This document shows positions 18,003 to 25,849 of a DNA stretch of 64,000 nt, piece after piece. The first letter of the stretch is position 1; every line of letters begins with the position of its first letter. The notes below the pieces were generated by a model. That model was not told the DNA's origin and ran no database searches. It worked only from the letters and a program-made list of their open reading frames with translations. Source of the DNA: Desulfuromonadales bacterium (GTDB lineage: Bacteria > Desulfobacterota > Desulfuromonadia > Desulfuromonadales > BM103); contig JAMONP010000061.1 of NCBI GenBank assembly GCA_027065695.1, forward strand, positions 1 through 64,000. Direction: 5' to 3'. Made by a program: the position numbers and the translations under genes.

Positions 18003-18839
18003 TTAGCTCCTCGGTTCAAAGGGTCCCGGATCCTCGTAGGTACTATAGTCGTAGCGCCGCCACTTGAATGGCAGGTCGATGATTTCGCCCGGGGTGGTTA
18101 TCGTGTAAAGGGCCTTAAAGGCTTCCAGTACAACTGTGCGTTGTTGTCTCATATTTCCCGGTTCGCCGAGCGGGTGACCGAAAGGCCATTTCAGGTGAAC
18201 GCTGCGTGGCGGCTGTACCTTCTCCGTGTACTCACGCACGATTGTTACTCCCACGGTAGCGATTCCAGCTTTTTCGATCTCTCTTTGTATCAGTCCCACG
18301 GACTGATTGCAGATGCCTCAAGCCGGGGTGAGCAGGACGACGTCAACCTGGTCCTGCCTGAGTTTTTCCACGACTTGTTTTGCTGCTTGTCCAATCAGGG
18401 TGGCAATATGCCGGCCGTCGATATGGCCCATGAATGAGTAGTGGGTATCGGCCAGTTGGCCAATCACTCCTTCTTGCTGCAATTCCATGATTCTGTCGAG
18501 TGGGAATATAATATTGAGATCTTTTTCTGCATCACTGTGATCATAGTAGTCGTGTGTAATCTTGTAGCCGTTGGTGATGGTTGCACCATCTATAGTCCGG
18601 AAGGTCGGATCACCGTCACTGTCCTGCATATCGAAGGGTTCCTGTGCGGTGTGGTGGACACCAGAGGTGGTGACCAGTGCCAGCTTGCATTCGCTTAACG
18701 GCTTTTGTGGTGGTGCCCAGGGCACGGCCTCCCCCGATTCCCATGGCTCGTAAGCGGAGATAAAGCGTTGAGCAAGGCTCGGATAGCGGGTGATAACTTT
18801 GGCAATTAAGCGGTTCTTAAATCGGCTGGTTAACGACAT
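18003..18839 (-). CDS. GrdB/PrdB-family selenoprotein with in-frame UGA (Sec)
   Basis: A 278-residue protein if the TGA at 18318-18320 is read as selenocysteine (U174). A stop there would cut the protein in the middle, yet the same frame continues for 104 codons after it with clear family sequence. The N-terminal half has the glycine/sarcosine/betaine/D-proline reductase signature LVTTSGVHHTAQEPFD...GDPTFR; the UGA falls in LLTPA-U-GICNQSVG, aligning with the U-x-x-C redox centre of PrdB-type proteins, with C177 as partner. A perfect hairpin follows the UGA. No GrdA or GrdE-like partner is in the window, so the reaction is unknown; a redox or reductase role is inferred. The downstream same-strand neighbour is a B12 radical SAM protein. 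Confidence 0.9.
18289..18320 (-). promoter_or_regulatory. Bacterial SECIS-like hairpin after the UGA
   Basis: On the coding (minus) strand the UGA (18320-18318) is followed by 10 bases and then a perfect 8-bp stem, AUCAGUCC/GGACUGAU, with a GUG loop (18307-18289). Position and compactness match bacterial SECIS elements, which lie within the coding region just downstream of the UGA and bind SelB through a GU in the loop. Recognition by SelB is inferred, not shown. Confidence 0.75.
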
Positions 18840-18892
18840 GGCATTCTCCTGTGATATTGGATAGCTGTAGCTGTTCAGCTTTATAAAATACG

Positions 18893-18965
18893 GTCATTCC
18901 CGAGGGTGTAATCGGGCATCCAGCTTTTAAATCATGGATCCCCGATAAAATCATTCGGGGATGAC
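18893..18965. repeat. REP-like imperfect palindrome
   Basis: A 73-bp imperfect inverted repeat: GTCATTCCCGAG on the left against GTCATCCCCGAA read from the right, with an inner ATCGGG/CCCGAT pair and a TGGAT core. It resembles the GTCAT-CCCG intergenic repeats common in proteobacteria and is unrelated to the 163-bp family. It lies upstream of the selenoprotein gene and downstream of the rhodanese gene. Confidence 0.7.
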
Positions 18966-19044
18966 AGAATCTTTGGTAAATAAGTGAGATTGTACTGAAT
19001 AGCGAATAACTCAGTATAGTCATTTTTAGTGATAGATACTAGTA

Positions 19045-19070
19045 TCCCCATCTGGAACTTCAGATGGGGA
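19045..19070 (-). terminator. Possible weak terminator after rhodanese gene
   Basis: Perfect 10-bp stem TCCCCATCTG/CAGATGGGGA with a 6-base loop, 34 bp past the rhodanese stop codon. There is no clean T-run on the minus strand, so termination is uncertain. Confidence 0.4.
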
Positions 19071-19103
19071 CATAGGTTTCAAATTCAGGAGAACAGTGGT
19101 TGA

Positions 19104-20030
19104 TCAGTTACGCAGCGAAGCAATCTCTTCGTGTTGCGTAGCCTCTGCATTTTCAATAATCGGTAAACTCGGATTGTTGGCCCATTCTATCCAGGAGCCG
19201 TCGTAGTTTTTTACCTGTTTGTAACCTAATCCTTGCAGTACTAAAGTGGCGTAGGAGGAGCGGATACCGGTCTGGCAATGGGCTATGATCTCCTGGTCGG
19301 GCGTAATACCATAACTGATGAGCAAGGCACGGATTTCTGCTTCACTCTTTAACACTTTGACACCATCAACCTCCTGTTGCAGTTCTGTCCAGTTAAGATG
19401 GGTCGCACCGGGGATATGTCCACCGCGATCAGCGCGAACTTTGCTGCCATCATATTCTTCAGTGGTGCGGGTGTCCCAGATAACGACAGCAGGATTACCA
19501 AGTTGGGTCAGTACGTAGTCTGCTTCGGCGCGTGCTTTGCCGGGAACAGAGACACGATAGTTGCTTGGCACTGCTGCTGTTGTCGGAAATAACGATGTTG
19601 GGCGATCCTCCTGAGCCCATTTCTCGTAGCCGCCATCAAGAACCAGTGTCTTGTCGTGGCCGTGGTAGCGTAGAGTCCAGGCCAGGCGTGCGGCATAAGG
19701 ATTATCGTCTTCAGCGTAGGTAATGACGGTGGTTTCAGGGGTGATGCCAAACTTTTCCATCAAGGCCTCAAAGTCGGTGGTGGTTGGGACCAGGCTTTTG
19801 ACGCCATTGCGTTTGTCGAGAAATTCACTGCGTGGCAGATGATAAGCTCCCTTAATATGGCCCATCAGGAAGATCGGGGTTTGACGTGCGTCGAGTATCA
19901 CAACTTGCGAGCGATTCTCTGCGACCCACTCTGTTTGTACAAAGAAATCTCCCAAGGCGGCACTTGCCAGTGTTGGTAGCCCGGCTAGAAGCAAAAGGGT
20001 GAGCATAGTGAACTTTTTGAATGACTGCAT
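19104..20030 (-). CDS. Periplasmic two-domain rhodanese (sulfurtransferase)
   Basis: A 308-residue sulfurtransferase with an N-terminal signal peptide (about 1-23, ending LASA). Two rhodanese modules follow. The first (about 30-150) has the CH2A-like VVILDARQTPIFLMGHIKGA but a tyrosine-containing loop (YAEDDNPYAARLA) where the catalytic cysteine would be, so it is inactive. The second (about 180-295) has the active loop HCQTGIRSS with the catalytic Cys. This layout matches thiosulfate or 3-mercaptopyruvate sulfurtransferases. The ATG at 20030 has GGAG nearby; a longer upstream frame would bury the signal peptide. Periplasmic location and the selenium/sulfur neighbourhood suggest sulfane-sulfur handling. 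Confidence 0.88.
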   Translation of the reverse strand: MQSFKKFTMLTLLLLAGLPTLASAALGDFFVQTEWVAENRSQVVILDARQTPIFLMGHIKGAYHLPRSEFLDKRNGVKSLVPTTTDFEALMEKFGITPETTVITYAEDDNPYAARLAWTLRYHGHDKTLVLDGGYEKWAQEDRPTSLFPTTAAVPSNYRVSVPGKARAEADYVLTQLGNPAVVIWDTRTTEEYDGSKVRADRGGHIPGATHLNWTELQQEVDGVKVLKSEAEIRALLISYGITPDQEIIAHCQTGIRSSYATLVLQGLGYKQVKNYDGSWIEWANNPSLPIIENAEATQHEEIASLRN

Positions 20031-20279
20031 GGTTTTCTCCTGTAGTTGAAAGCTTGTTGACCATATAGCTAAGGAATAATATAAGTAAACAACAGTGTCA
20101 AGATATTTATGGTAAAAATAAAATACTGTAAGTAGTAGTAGAAAGCGGGATGGGTTGAAATACATTAAATCCAGGGTTTTAATAATAAGTAGAAATTGTT
20201 TCCAAACCTCATCCTGTGATAATCTTGTATAGGCTGACTTCTAAAATGTAACAGAAGCTTTAATGCAGAGGTGCAACAC

Positions 20280-21599
20280 GTGACAAAAAGCAAAACCATA
20301 CTGGCAGTGGTTGCCGATGAGAGTGGCGAGGTTTTTGAGCATCCGGATCTGTTGCTGGCGGGGATGAATGGTAGAGATGCGGTGCGGCCACTGCCGCAAG
20401 AGATGATTCCCATGCCTGAGGGCAGCCGTCTCTTCACCATACCGCAGACCCCACCCATTGGTTTCGACCGGCGCAGCAAAAAGCAAATAACAGCGGATAA
20501 CCTCCCCCGACAGTGGGGTGGTGGGGCTATTCAGGCGGTCTCCGCCTTTCTGACTCCAGGCTATACAAGAACTCTGTTGCCGGCGGCCGATTACCAGCGT
20601 AAAAAGCAGACTCTGCCACTCTGGTCTTATACTGCCGTTGGTTGGTGTGTTGAGGAAGAATGCTTTTATGTGGCAGCCGTCGAGGTAGATCGTAACAGTC
20701 AATGGCAGCCCGATCACTTCGATGATCGCAAACTTGATCCTCTGGTACGCAAGTCCCTGCAAGCCAATCCCGAGAATCGCCTGATCGAGCAACTCTCGCG
20801 TTGTGCTCTTGATTATCACTGCTTTGCCGCCAAGAACCTGTTCTTCCGGCGCTGGGAAGCACCTCTGCCGAGTTCACCCACCTGTAATTCCCGTTGTGTC
20901 GGTTGTATTTCCAAACAGGAGTCAGACTGTTGTCCCGCCAGCCAGGAGCGTTTGACATTTGTGCCGACAGTCAAGGAACTTTGTGAGGTGGCTGTGCCAC
21001 ATCTCAAGGAAGCGGAGAACGCAATCGTTTCTTTCGGACAGGGTTGTGAAGGTGATCCGATCCTGCAGGCTGATGTTATCAGTGAGGCGGTGCGTGAGAT
21101 GCGGCATCAGACTGATCGCGGCACGATCAATTTCAACAGTAATGCTTCTTTGCCTGACGCTATTGATAAGTTGGCTGCTGCTGGCGTTGAATCGATTCGT
21201 GTCTCTCTCAACTCAGCCCAGGAATCACTTTATAATGCTTACTATCGACCGTGTGGCTATCGTTTTGTCGATGTCGTCGAATCTATGAAACGGGCCAAAT
21301 CTGCCGGTCTTTACCTCATGCTCAACTATATGGTATTCCCTGGGGTGAGTGATCGAAGTGACGAAATTGAAGCTATGGCAGAGCTGATTGATCTGGTGGG
21401 AGTTGACATGATTCAGATGCGCAATCTGAGTATTGATCCGGTCCTTTACCTTGATTCTCTGCAGGTTGCCAGTAAGGGGGTAGGCATGTTGGAAATGCTT
21501 AAGCAGCACAAGGCGTGCTTTCCCAGGCTGCAATACGGGTATTTCAATCGGACCCGTGAGACCTTCTTCCCTCCAGGGTATGAATCCGAGTGGCCATGA
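20280..21599 (+). CDS. Radical SAM protein with long N-terminal extension
   Basis: 439 residues. The first 195 residues form an unrecognised domain with five cysteines (123, 128, 175, 181 and neighbours). The radical SAM part begins at C202 with a CxxxCxxC motif (CNSRCVGC: C202, C206, C209), followed by SFGQGCEGDPIL, INFNSNASLPDAIDKLAAAGVESIRVSLNS and YRPCGYRF, as in ligand-free AdoMet enzymes of the MoaA/PFL-activase style. The GTG at 20280 has AGAGG about nine bases upstream; a GTG at 20271 is less well placed. It starts divergently from the rhodanese gene. Substrate unknown. Confidence 0.82.
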   Translation: MTKSKTILAVVADESGEVFEHPDLLLAGMNGRDAVRPLPQEMIPMPEGSRLFTIPQTPPIGFDRRSKKQITADNLPRQWGGGAIQAVSAFLTPGYTRTLLPAADYQRKKQTLPLWSYTAVGWCVEEECFYVAAVEVDRNSQWQPDHFDDRKLDPLVRKSLQANPENRLIEQLSRCALDYHCFAAKNLFFRRWEAPLPSSPTCNSRCVGCISKQESDCCPASQERLTFVPTVKELCEVAVPHLKEAENAIVSFGQGCEGDPILQADVISEAVREMRHQTDRGTINFNSNASLPDAIDKLAAAGVESIRVSLNSAQESLYNAYYRPCGYRFVDVVESMKRAKSAGLYLMLNYMVFPGVSDRSDEIEAMAELIDLVGVDMIQMRNLSIDPVLYLDSLQVASKGVGMLEMLKQHKACFPRLQYGYFNRTRETFFPPGYESEWP

Positions 21600-21615
21600 T
21601 GTTTCCATATAATGA

Positions 21616-22932
21616 TTATTGTGAAGACCTGTTTTCGGTCGGTTGAGCTTTAGCTGTTTTGATAATTGTCTGGTCGGTTAGTTGGGCAATGAGGGCTTTC
21701 GCCTTGGTCTTGAAGTCTGCCATATTAGCTGTGGAAATGGGTTTGACAGCAGGAGCTTTTACTTTGGTGGGGTTAACAGGCGCGCCATTTTTTTTCATCC
21801 TGAAGCAGAGGTGTGGCCCGGTGGCCAGGCCGGTGCTACCGACGTAACCGATTGTTTGTCCCTGCGCAACCCGTTTGCCATTGCCGATCTTCTTGGCAAA
21901 ACCACTCATATGCAGGTAGATGGTTTCATAGCTGCCGTTATGACGGATCTTGATGTAATTCCCATTGGCTAGGGTGTAGCCTTTTTTGATGATGATGCCA
22001 TCGCCGACGCTTTTGATCGGAGTGCCGGTCGGGGCGGCGTAATCAATGGCCGGATGAGATTTCCACCTCTTGCTGATCGGGTGAAAACGACGGGTCGTGA
22101 ATCCAGATGAAATGCGTGAAAAGGCCAGAGGCGCTTTGAGAAAAGCCTTGCGCAGGCTCTGACCGTCGGCGTCGTAATAATCCGCACGGTGCTCGCCATC
22201 CTGATAGAAAAACGCCTGAAAAGTTGTCCCTCGATTGGTGAACTCAGCTGCCAGTATACGACCGTAACCAGCCGGCTGGCCTTCGCGATAACGTTTTTCC
22301 ACCAGGGCCTGGAAAGAATCTCCTTTGCGAATGTCGAGTATGAAATCGATGTCCCAGGCAAAAATATCTGCCAGATTCATTGCCAGAACATCGTTTTCAC
22401 CAGTGCTGGTAACCGCTTCAAAAAGACTGCTTTCAATTGTTCCCCGCACGCGTGCTGTTTCTATTGTGTACGGAATCGGCAGCCTCTCAATAGAGAAGAC
22501 ATCTGCTGCGTGGGTAATGATCAGCTGTTCGTTATGGTCAATATCGTATTCAAAGCGTTCGAAAGCCTCGTCGCTCAGGCTGAGTCGGTACGCTTGGCCG
22601 GCGCTGAGACGGGAAAGGGGAAAGACCGGTTTGCTCTGCCGGTTAAGTTCGTGAATCTCAGCGGCAGAGAAGAAGTCACCCAGCAGGCCGGTTATGGTGT
22701 CCCCCGGGGCAACGGTCCCTTTGATGGTTTTTTTATGGACCTCCGGAACAGGTGGTGGTTGCGGTGCCTCCAATGCTACAATGTTTGCCTCGGTACTGGT
22801 GACTGCTGAGCGTAGCAAGAGAGCGCCGAGCAACACAGTGATGGTAGCCAGACCTAACCAGATACGTAAACGCGAGGGTGATCTTCGCTGCTTGGTCATT
22901 GCATGTTTTGGGGGGTGAAAATCGAAATCCAA
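21616..22932 (-). CDS. M23 family peptidase, OapA/LysM-like and LytM domains
   Basis: A 438-residue envelope protein: a membrane anchor (about 25-42), an OapA/LysM-like domain with TVAPGDTITGLLGDFFSAAEIHEL, a middle beta domain, and a C-terminal M23 domain (about 285-385). The zinc site has HPAIDYAAPTGTPI (H and D) but the HxH motif reads GPHLCFRM: the third zinc ligand is Cys instead of His. Proline/threonine-rich linker and Ala-rich tail follow. Members with this layout act in cell-wall cleavage or as regulators. The TTG at 22932 has AGGA eight bases upstream; ATG at 22899 is an alternative. Convergent with the radical SAM gene. Confidence 0.85.
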   Translation of the reverse strand: MDFDFHPPKHAMTKQRRSPSRLRIWLGLATITVLLGALLLRSAVTSTEANIVALEAPQPPPVPEVHKKTIKGTVAPGDTITGLLGDFFSAAEIHELNRQSKPVFPLSRLSAGQAYRLSLSDEAFERFEYDIDHNEQLIITHAADVFSIERLPIPYTIETARVRGTIESSLFEAVTSTGENDVLAMNLADIFAWDIDFILDIRKGDSFQALVEKRYREGQPAGYGRILAAEFTNRGTTFQAFFYQDGEHRADYYDADGQSLRKAFLKAPLAFSRISSGFTTRRFHPISKRWKSHPAIDYAAPTGTPIKSVGDGIIIKKGYTLANGNYIKIRHNGSYETIYLHMSGFAKKIGNGKRVAQGQTIGYVGSTGLATGPHLCFRMKKNGAPVNPTKVKAPAVKPISTANMADFKTKAKALIAQLTDQTIIKTAKAQPTENRSSQ

Positions 22933-23143
22933 GGATTTTTTCCTGTTTGGGAGTAATCACTGACTTTGCGAAAAATAATATCCTTGAATAATAGCAAGAT
23001 CGCTCATGATTTGTCTACAAATCTGTGTAGGTTTATCGGCCGTAGGGTTCGGTTTTTGAGAGACTCTTGGCTGGTTTTACTTGCCACATACAGATTATCG
23101 AGCTATCAATAAACTCGGTGTATCCCATGTAGAGGAGATATAT

Positions 23144-24280
23144 ATGATTAACCAGCAGCGCCTCAGTGACGAATTTTCCCGTTTGGCATCTATCAACAGT
23201 CCCCCGTTGAAAGAGAGCACTATCGCTTTTTACCTGGCTGAACGTTTGCAACAGTTGGGCGCTAAAGTCCGTTTCGATGCTGCTGCTGAAGCGACTGGTG
23301 GGGAGGTTGGTAATCTTATAGCATACTTTGCAGGAGTGAATAAGGACACGGAACCAATACTTTTCTCGGTGCATATGGACACCGTTGAGCCTGGTGGGCA
23401 GGTAGAGCCGGTCTTGCGTGACGGGGTTTTTTACAGCGCTGGGGATACGGTGCTTGGCGCTGATGATAAAGCCGGAATCGCTGAGCTTATTGAAGCTTTA
23501 GAGGTGGTTCGCGAACAGAATATCCCACACGGGCCAATTGAAGTTGTGGTCACAATAGCTGAAGAGATAGGTCTGGTTGGGGCGAAACATTTTGACTACA
23601 GCCTGGTCGAAGCGCGGCGTGGCTATGCTCTGGATACAGAAGGCATCGATTGTATGGTTCTGCAGGCGCCGAGTGCGAATCATCTGCGAATCAAAATAAC
23701 CGGGCTTGCTGCACACGCCGGGATGGTACCTGAACTGGGGATGTCGGCTATTCAGACGGCAGCCTTGGCCATCAGCCAGATGCGTTTGGGCCGGATTGAT
23801 CACGAAACAACAGCCAATATAGGTTGCATCAAGGGTGGTGTGGCAAGCAATATCGTGCCGCAAAGCGTCTCTATTATTGGCGAGGCTCGCAGTCATGATG
23901 CGCAAAAATTGCAGGAGCAGACAGATCATATGCTTAACTGTTTCGAAGCTGCTGCCGAGCAGATGACGCGTAAAATCAACGGCAGTCTTATGCGTCCTCA
24001 GATCAGCGCAGATGTCCGCCTCGATTTTCCAAGTATGTCAGTTGCCGAGAATGCCCCGGTGGTGAAGCTGGCCAGAGCGGCTGCGGCTACTGTCGGCCAT
24101 GATCTTAAAGTGCGTTTGGGCGGTGGTGGTAGTGATGCCAACATTTTCAATGCCCATGGGACTGAAATGATAATTCTGGCTACCGGCATGACACGAGTCC
24201 ACACTCATGATGAGTTTGTTGTGGTTGCCGATATGGTGCATGTGGTTGAGCTACTTGTTGAAATTATCCGTCTGGCTTGA
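23144..24280 (+). CDS. M20 family metallopeptidase (PepT-like)
   Basis: 378-residue di-zinc aminopeptidase-type hydrolase acting on small peptides or acylated amino acids in the cytoplasm. Metal ligands are visible in the order expected: VHMDTVEPG, GADDKAGIAELIE, TIAEEIGLVGAKHFD (catalytic EE), ALDTEG and the C-terminal HTHDEF. The dimerisation lid (about 175-290) includes AAHAGMVPELGMSAI and GGVASNIVP. Closest recognisable group is the PepT-like branch. The ATG at 23144 is preceded by GAGGAG. It stands alone. Confidence 0.9.
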   Translation: MINQQRLSDEFSRLASINSPPLKESTIAFYLAERLQQLGAKVRFDAAAEATGGEVGNLIAYFAGVNKDTEPILFSVHMDTVEPGGQVEPVLRDGVFYSAGDTVLGADDKAGIAELIEALEVVREQNIPHGPIEVVVTIAEEIGLVGAKHFDYSLVEARRGYALDTEGIDCMVLQAPSANHLRIKITGLAAHAGMVPELGMSAIQTAALAISQMRLGRIDHETTANIGCIKGGVASNIVPQSVSIIGEARSHDAQKLQEQTDHMLNCFEAAAEQMTRKINGSLMRPQISADVRLDFPSMSVAENAPVVKLARAAAATVGHDLKVRLGGGGSDANIFNAHGTEMIILATGMTRVHTHDEFVVVADMVHVVELLVEIIRLA

Positions 24281-24451
24281 TTCTTTTTCAAAAGCCCTTC
24301 CTGGGGCAATTACTCGCTATGGTTTGTTGAATCAGACCGTCTCTTGTCACAAAATCCACATATAAGAATGTAAGAATAATCCCTTGTGCTATGCGATTTG
24401 ATTTGTAAATTTTAATAGACTTGCGTTAGTATTAAATTGTGGAGTGGAGTT

Positions 24452-25576
24452 GTGACCGTGGATTTCTCAGTGTGGGTCGTTATGGTAGCATTGTCGCTCA
24501 TCGGTTTAGCTGCCGGTTTCCTGATGCACCGCTCCGATTTTTGCATGGCCAGTGCATTTCGAGATGTCTTTCTGTTCAAGAGCTACAGACTCCTCCGTGC
24601 TCTTGTTCTGCTGATCACCCTGAGCGCGCTTTTGTTCGAACTCTGTCGTCTCACGGGTATTCTGCCGGCTTATCCCTTTCCGTGGTTTTCTCCGCCGGTC
24701 GGGGTTAACTTCTTTGGCGGTATGGTGTTCGGTCTCGGTATGGTGTTGGCTGGCGGTTGTGTTGTTGGAGTCCTTTACAAGATGGGTGGCGGCAGCCTGA
24801 TGGCACTTGTCGCCTTCGTTGGATTGTTGGCCGGGAGTGCACTATACGCAGAGTTCCATCCTTGGTGGATGGCGCTGGCAAAGCAGACGAGCTTTGCCAC
24901 AAAGGCCGTCACCTTGCCACAATGGATCGGTGTCTCACCAATTGCCCCGATCATTGTGCTCGTAGCTGTTGGTGGTTTCTTTTGTTGGCGTTGGTTACGA
25001 GCTGGAGACTGGATCGACACGAATGAAGCGGAAGGGTTCATCCCCTTGTGGCTTACGGTGGTTGGATTAGCCGTACTTGGTGTGTTGGTGGTTTTTCTGT
25101 GCGGCGTTCCCATGGGTGTGACGACGTCTTATGCCAAGGGTGCTGCTTTAGTAGAATCCTGGCTCATACCTGGTCATCTTGCCACCTTGCCATATTTTAC
25201 GGCAATATCGAGTTACAATGCACTACCGATTGACGGAGTGATGCGTAGCGGTGGTGCCGGGGCAACTTTCGATATTGTGGCAATAGTTCAGCTTCCGCTG
25301 ATTCTCGGTATTATTGGCGGCTCCTGGCTATCGGCACAATTGCTCGGTGAATTCCGGATTATCTGGAAACTTCCGATCAAGCAGGTTGCTATGGTTTTTA
25401 CGGGCGGTGTCATCATGGCTCTGGGGGCTCGCATGTCTTTTGGATGCAATGTCTGGCACCTATGGGGAGGATTGCCGTTATTGACCATGCAGAGCCTGTT
25501 GTTTGTCGCTGGGCTGTTCCCTGGAGCATGGTTTGGCGGAAAAGTTCTCCAGCAGGTTTTGGTTTCTGGAAAGTAG
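24452..25576 (+). CDS. yedE: YedE/YeeE family selenium/sulfur transporter
   Basis: 374-residue inner-membrane protein with about nine to ten hydrophobic helices. Conserved cysteines of the YeeE/YedE family stand in HRSDFCMASAFRD, VLAGGCVVGVLYKMGGG and MSFGCNVWHLWGG. YeeE homologues import thiosulfate; the YedE branch, next to yedF, is associated with selenium use. Here the adjacent YedF-like gene and the nearby selenoprotein gene favour selenium or selenite-derived compounds, an inference. Start is uncertain: GTG at 24452 or 24458 both lie after GGAGTGGAG. It is 15 bp upstream of yedF. Confidence 0.85.
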   Translation: MTVDFSVWVVMVALSLIGLAAGFLMHRSDFCMASAFRDVFLFKSYRLLRALVLLITLSALLFELCRLTGILPAYPFPWFSPPVGVNFFGGMVFGLGMVLAGGCVVGVLYKMGGGSLMALVAFVGLLAGSALYAEFHPWWMALAKQTSFATKAVTLPQWIGVSPIAPIIVLVAVGGFFCWRWLRAGDWIDTNEAEGFIPLWLTVVGLAVLGVLVVFLCGVPMGVTTSYAKGAALVESWLIPGHLATLPYFTAISSYNALPIDGVMRSGGAGATFDIVAIVQLPLILGIIGGSWLSAQLLGEFRIIWKLPIKQVAMVFTGGVIMALGARMSFGCNVWHLWGGLPLLTMQSLLFVAGLFPGAWFGGKVLQQVLVSGK

Positions 25577-25591
25577 TTAAAGAGGTTTTTT

Positions 25592-25849
25592 ATGAAAACT
25601 CTGGAAATGGATATCCGTGGCCAGGTTTGCCCCTCCAGCCTGCTACTGGTTCTACGTGAAATCAATCGGCATCATCAGGAGCTGATATCTGGTCAGCTGT
25701 GCATTGTGATTCTCACGGATAACCGCGCGGCGACCGGAACGGTTCCGGAGGCTGTTCGCAACATGGGCGTTGATGCTGTCGTTGAAAAGGTTGACAAATA
25801 TTATCGCATAACGACACAACAGCAGAATGTTAGAGGAAAACGGAACTAA
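25592..25849 (+). CDS. yedF: YedF/TusA-like sulfurtransferase
   Basis: 85-residue TusA-fold protein (DIRGQVCPSSLLLVLREIN with C13). The CPxP box common to the family is CPSS here. TusA proteins carry persulfide sulfur on this cysteine; YedF forms are linked to selenium metabolism. It lies 15 bp after yedE and its stop codon overlaps the start of the histidine kinase gene (TAATG), so the three genes are almost certainly one operon. The C-terminus is short, so the second YedF-specific domain is absent: it is TusA-sized. Confidence 0.85.
   Translation: MKTLEMDIRGQVCPSSLLLVLREINRHHQELISGQLCIVILTDNRAATGTVPEAVRNMGVDAVVEKVDKYYRITTQQQNVRGKRN

Noticed and set aside
18318-18320. Reading the TGA as a true stop, i.e. 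a broken gene
   Set aside because: The frame continues with conserved family sequence, the UGA sits at the redox centre of a family known to use Sec, and a hairpin is placed as expected.
20241-20819. 192-codon frame antisense to the radical SAM gene
   Set aside because: Lies opposite a convincing radical SAM gene, lacks similarity and a ribosome-binding site.
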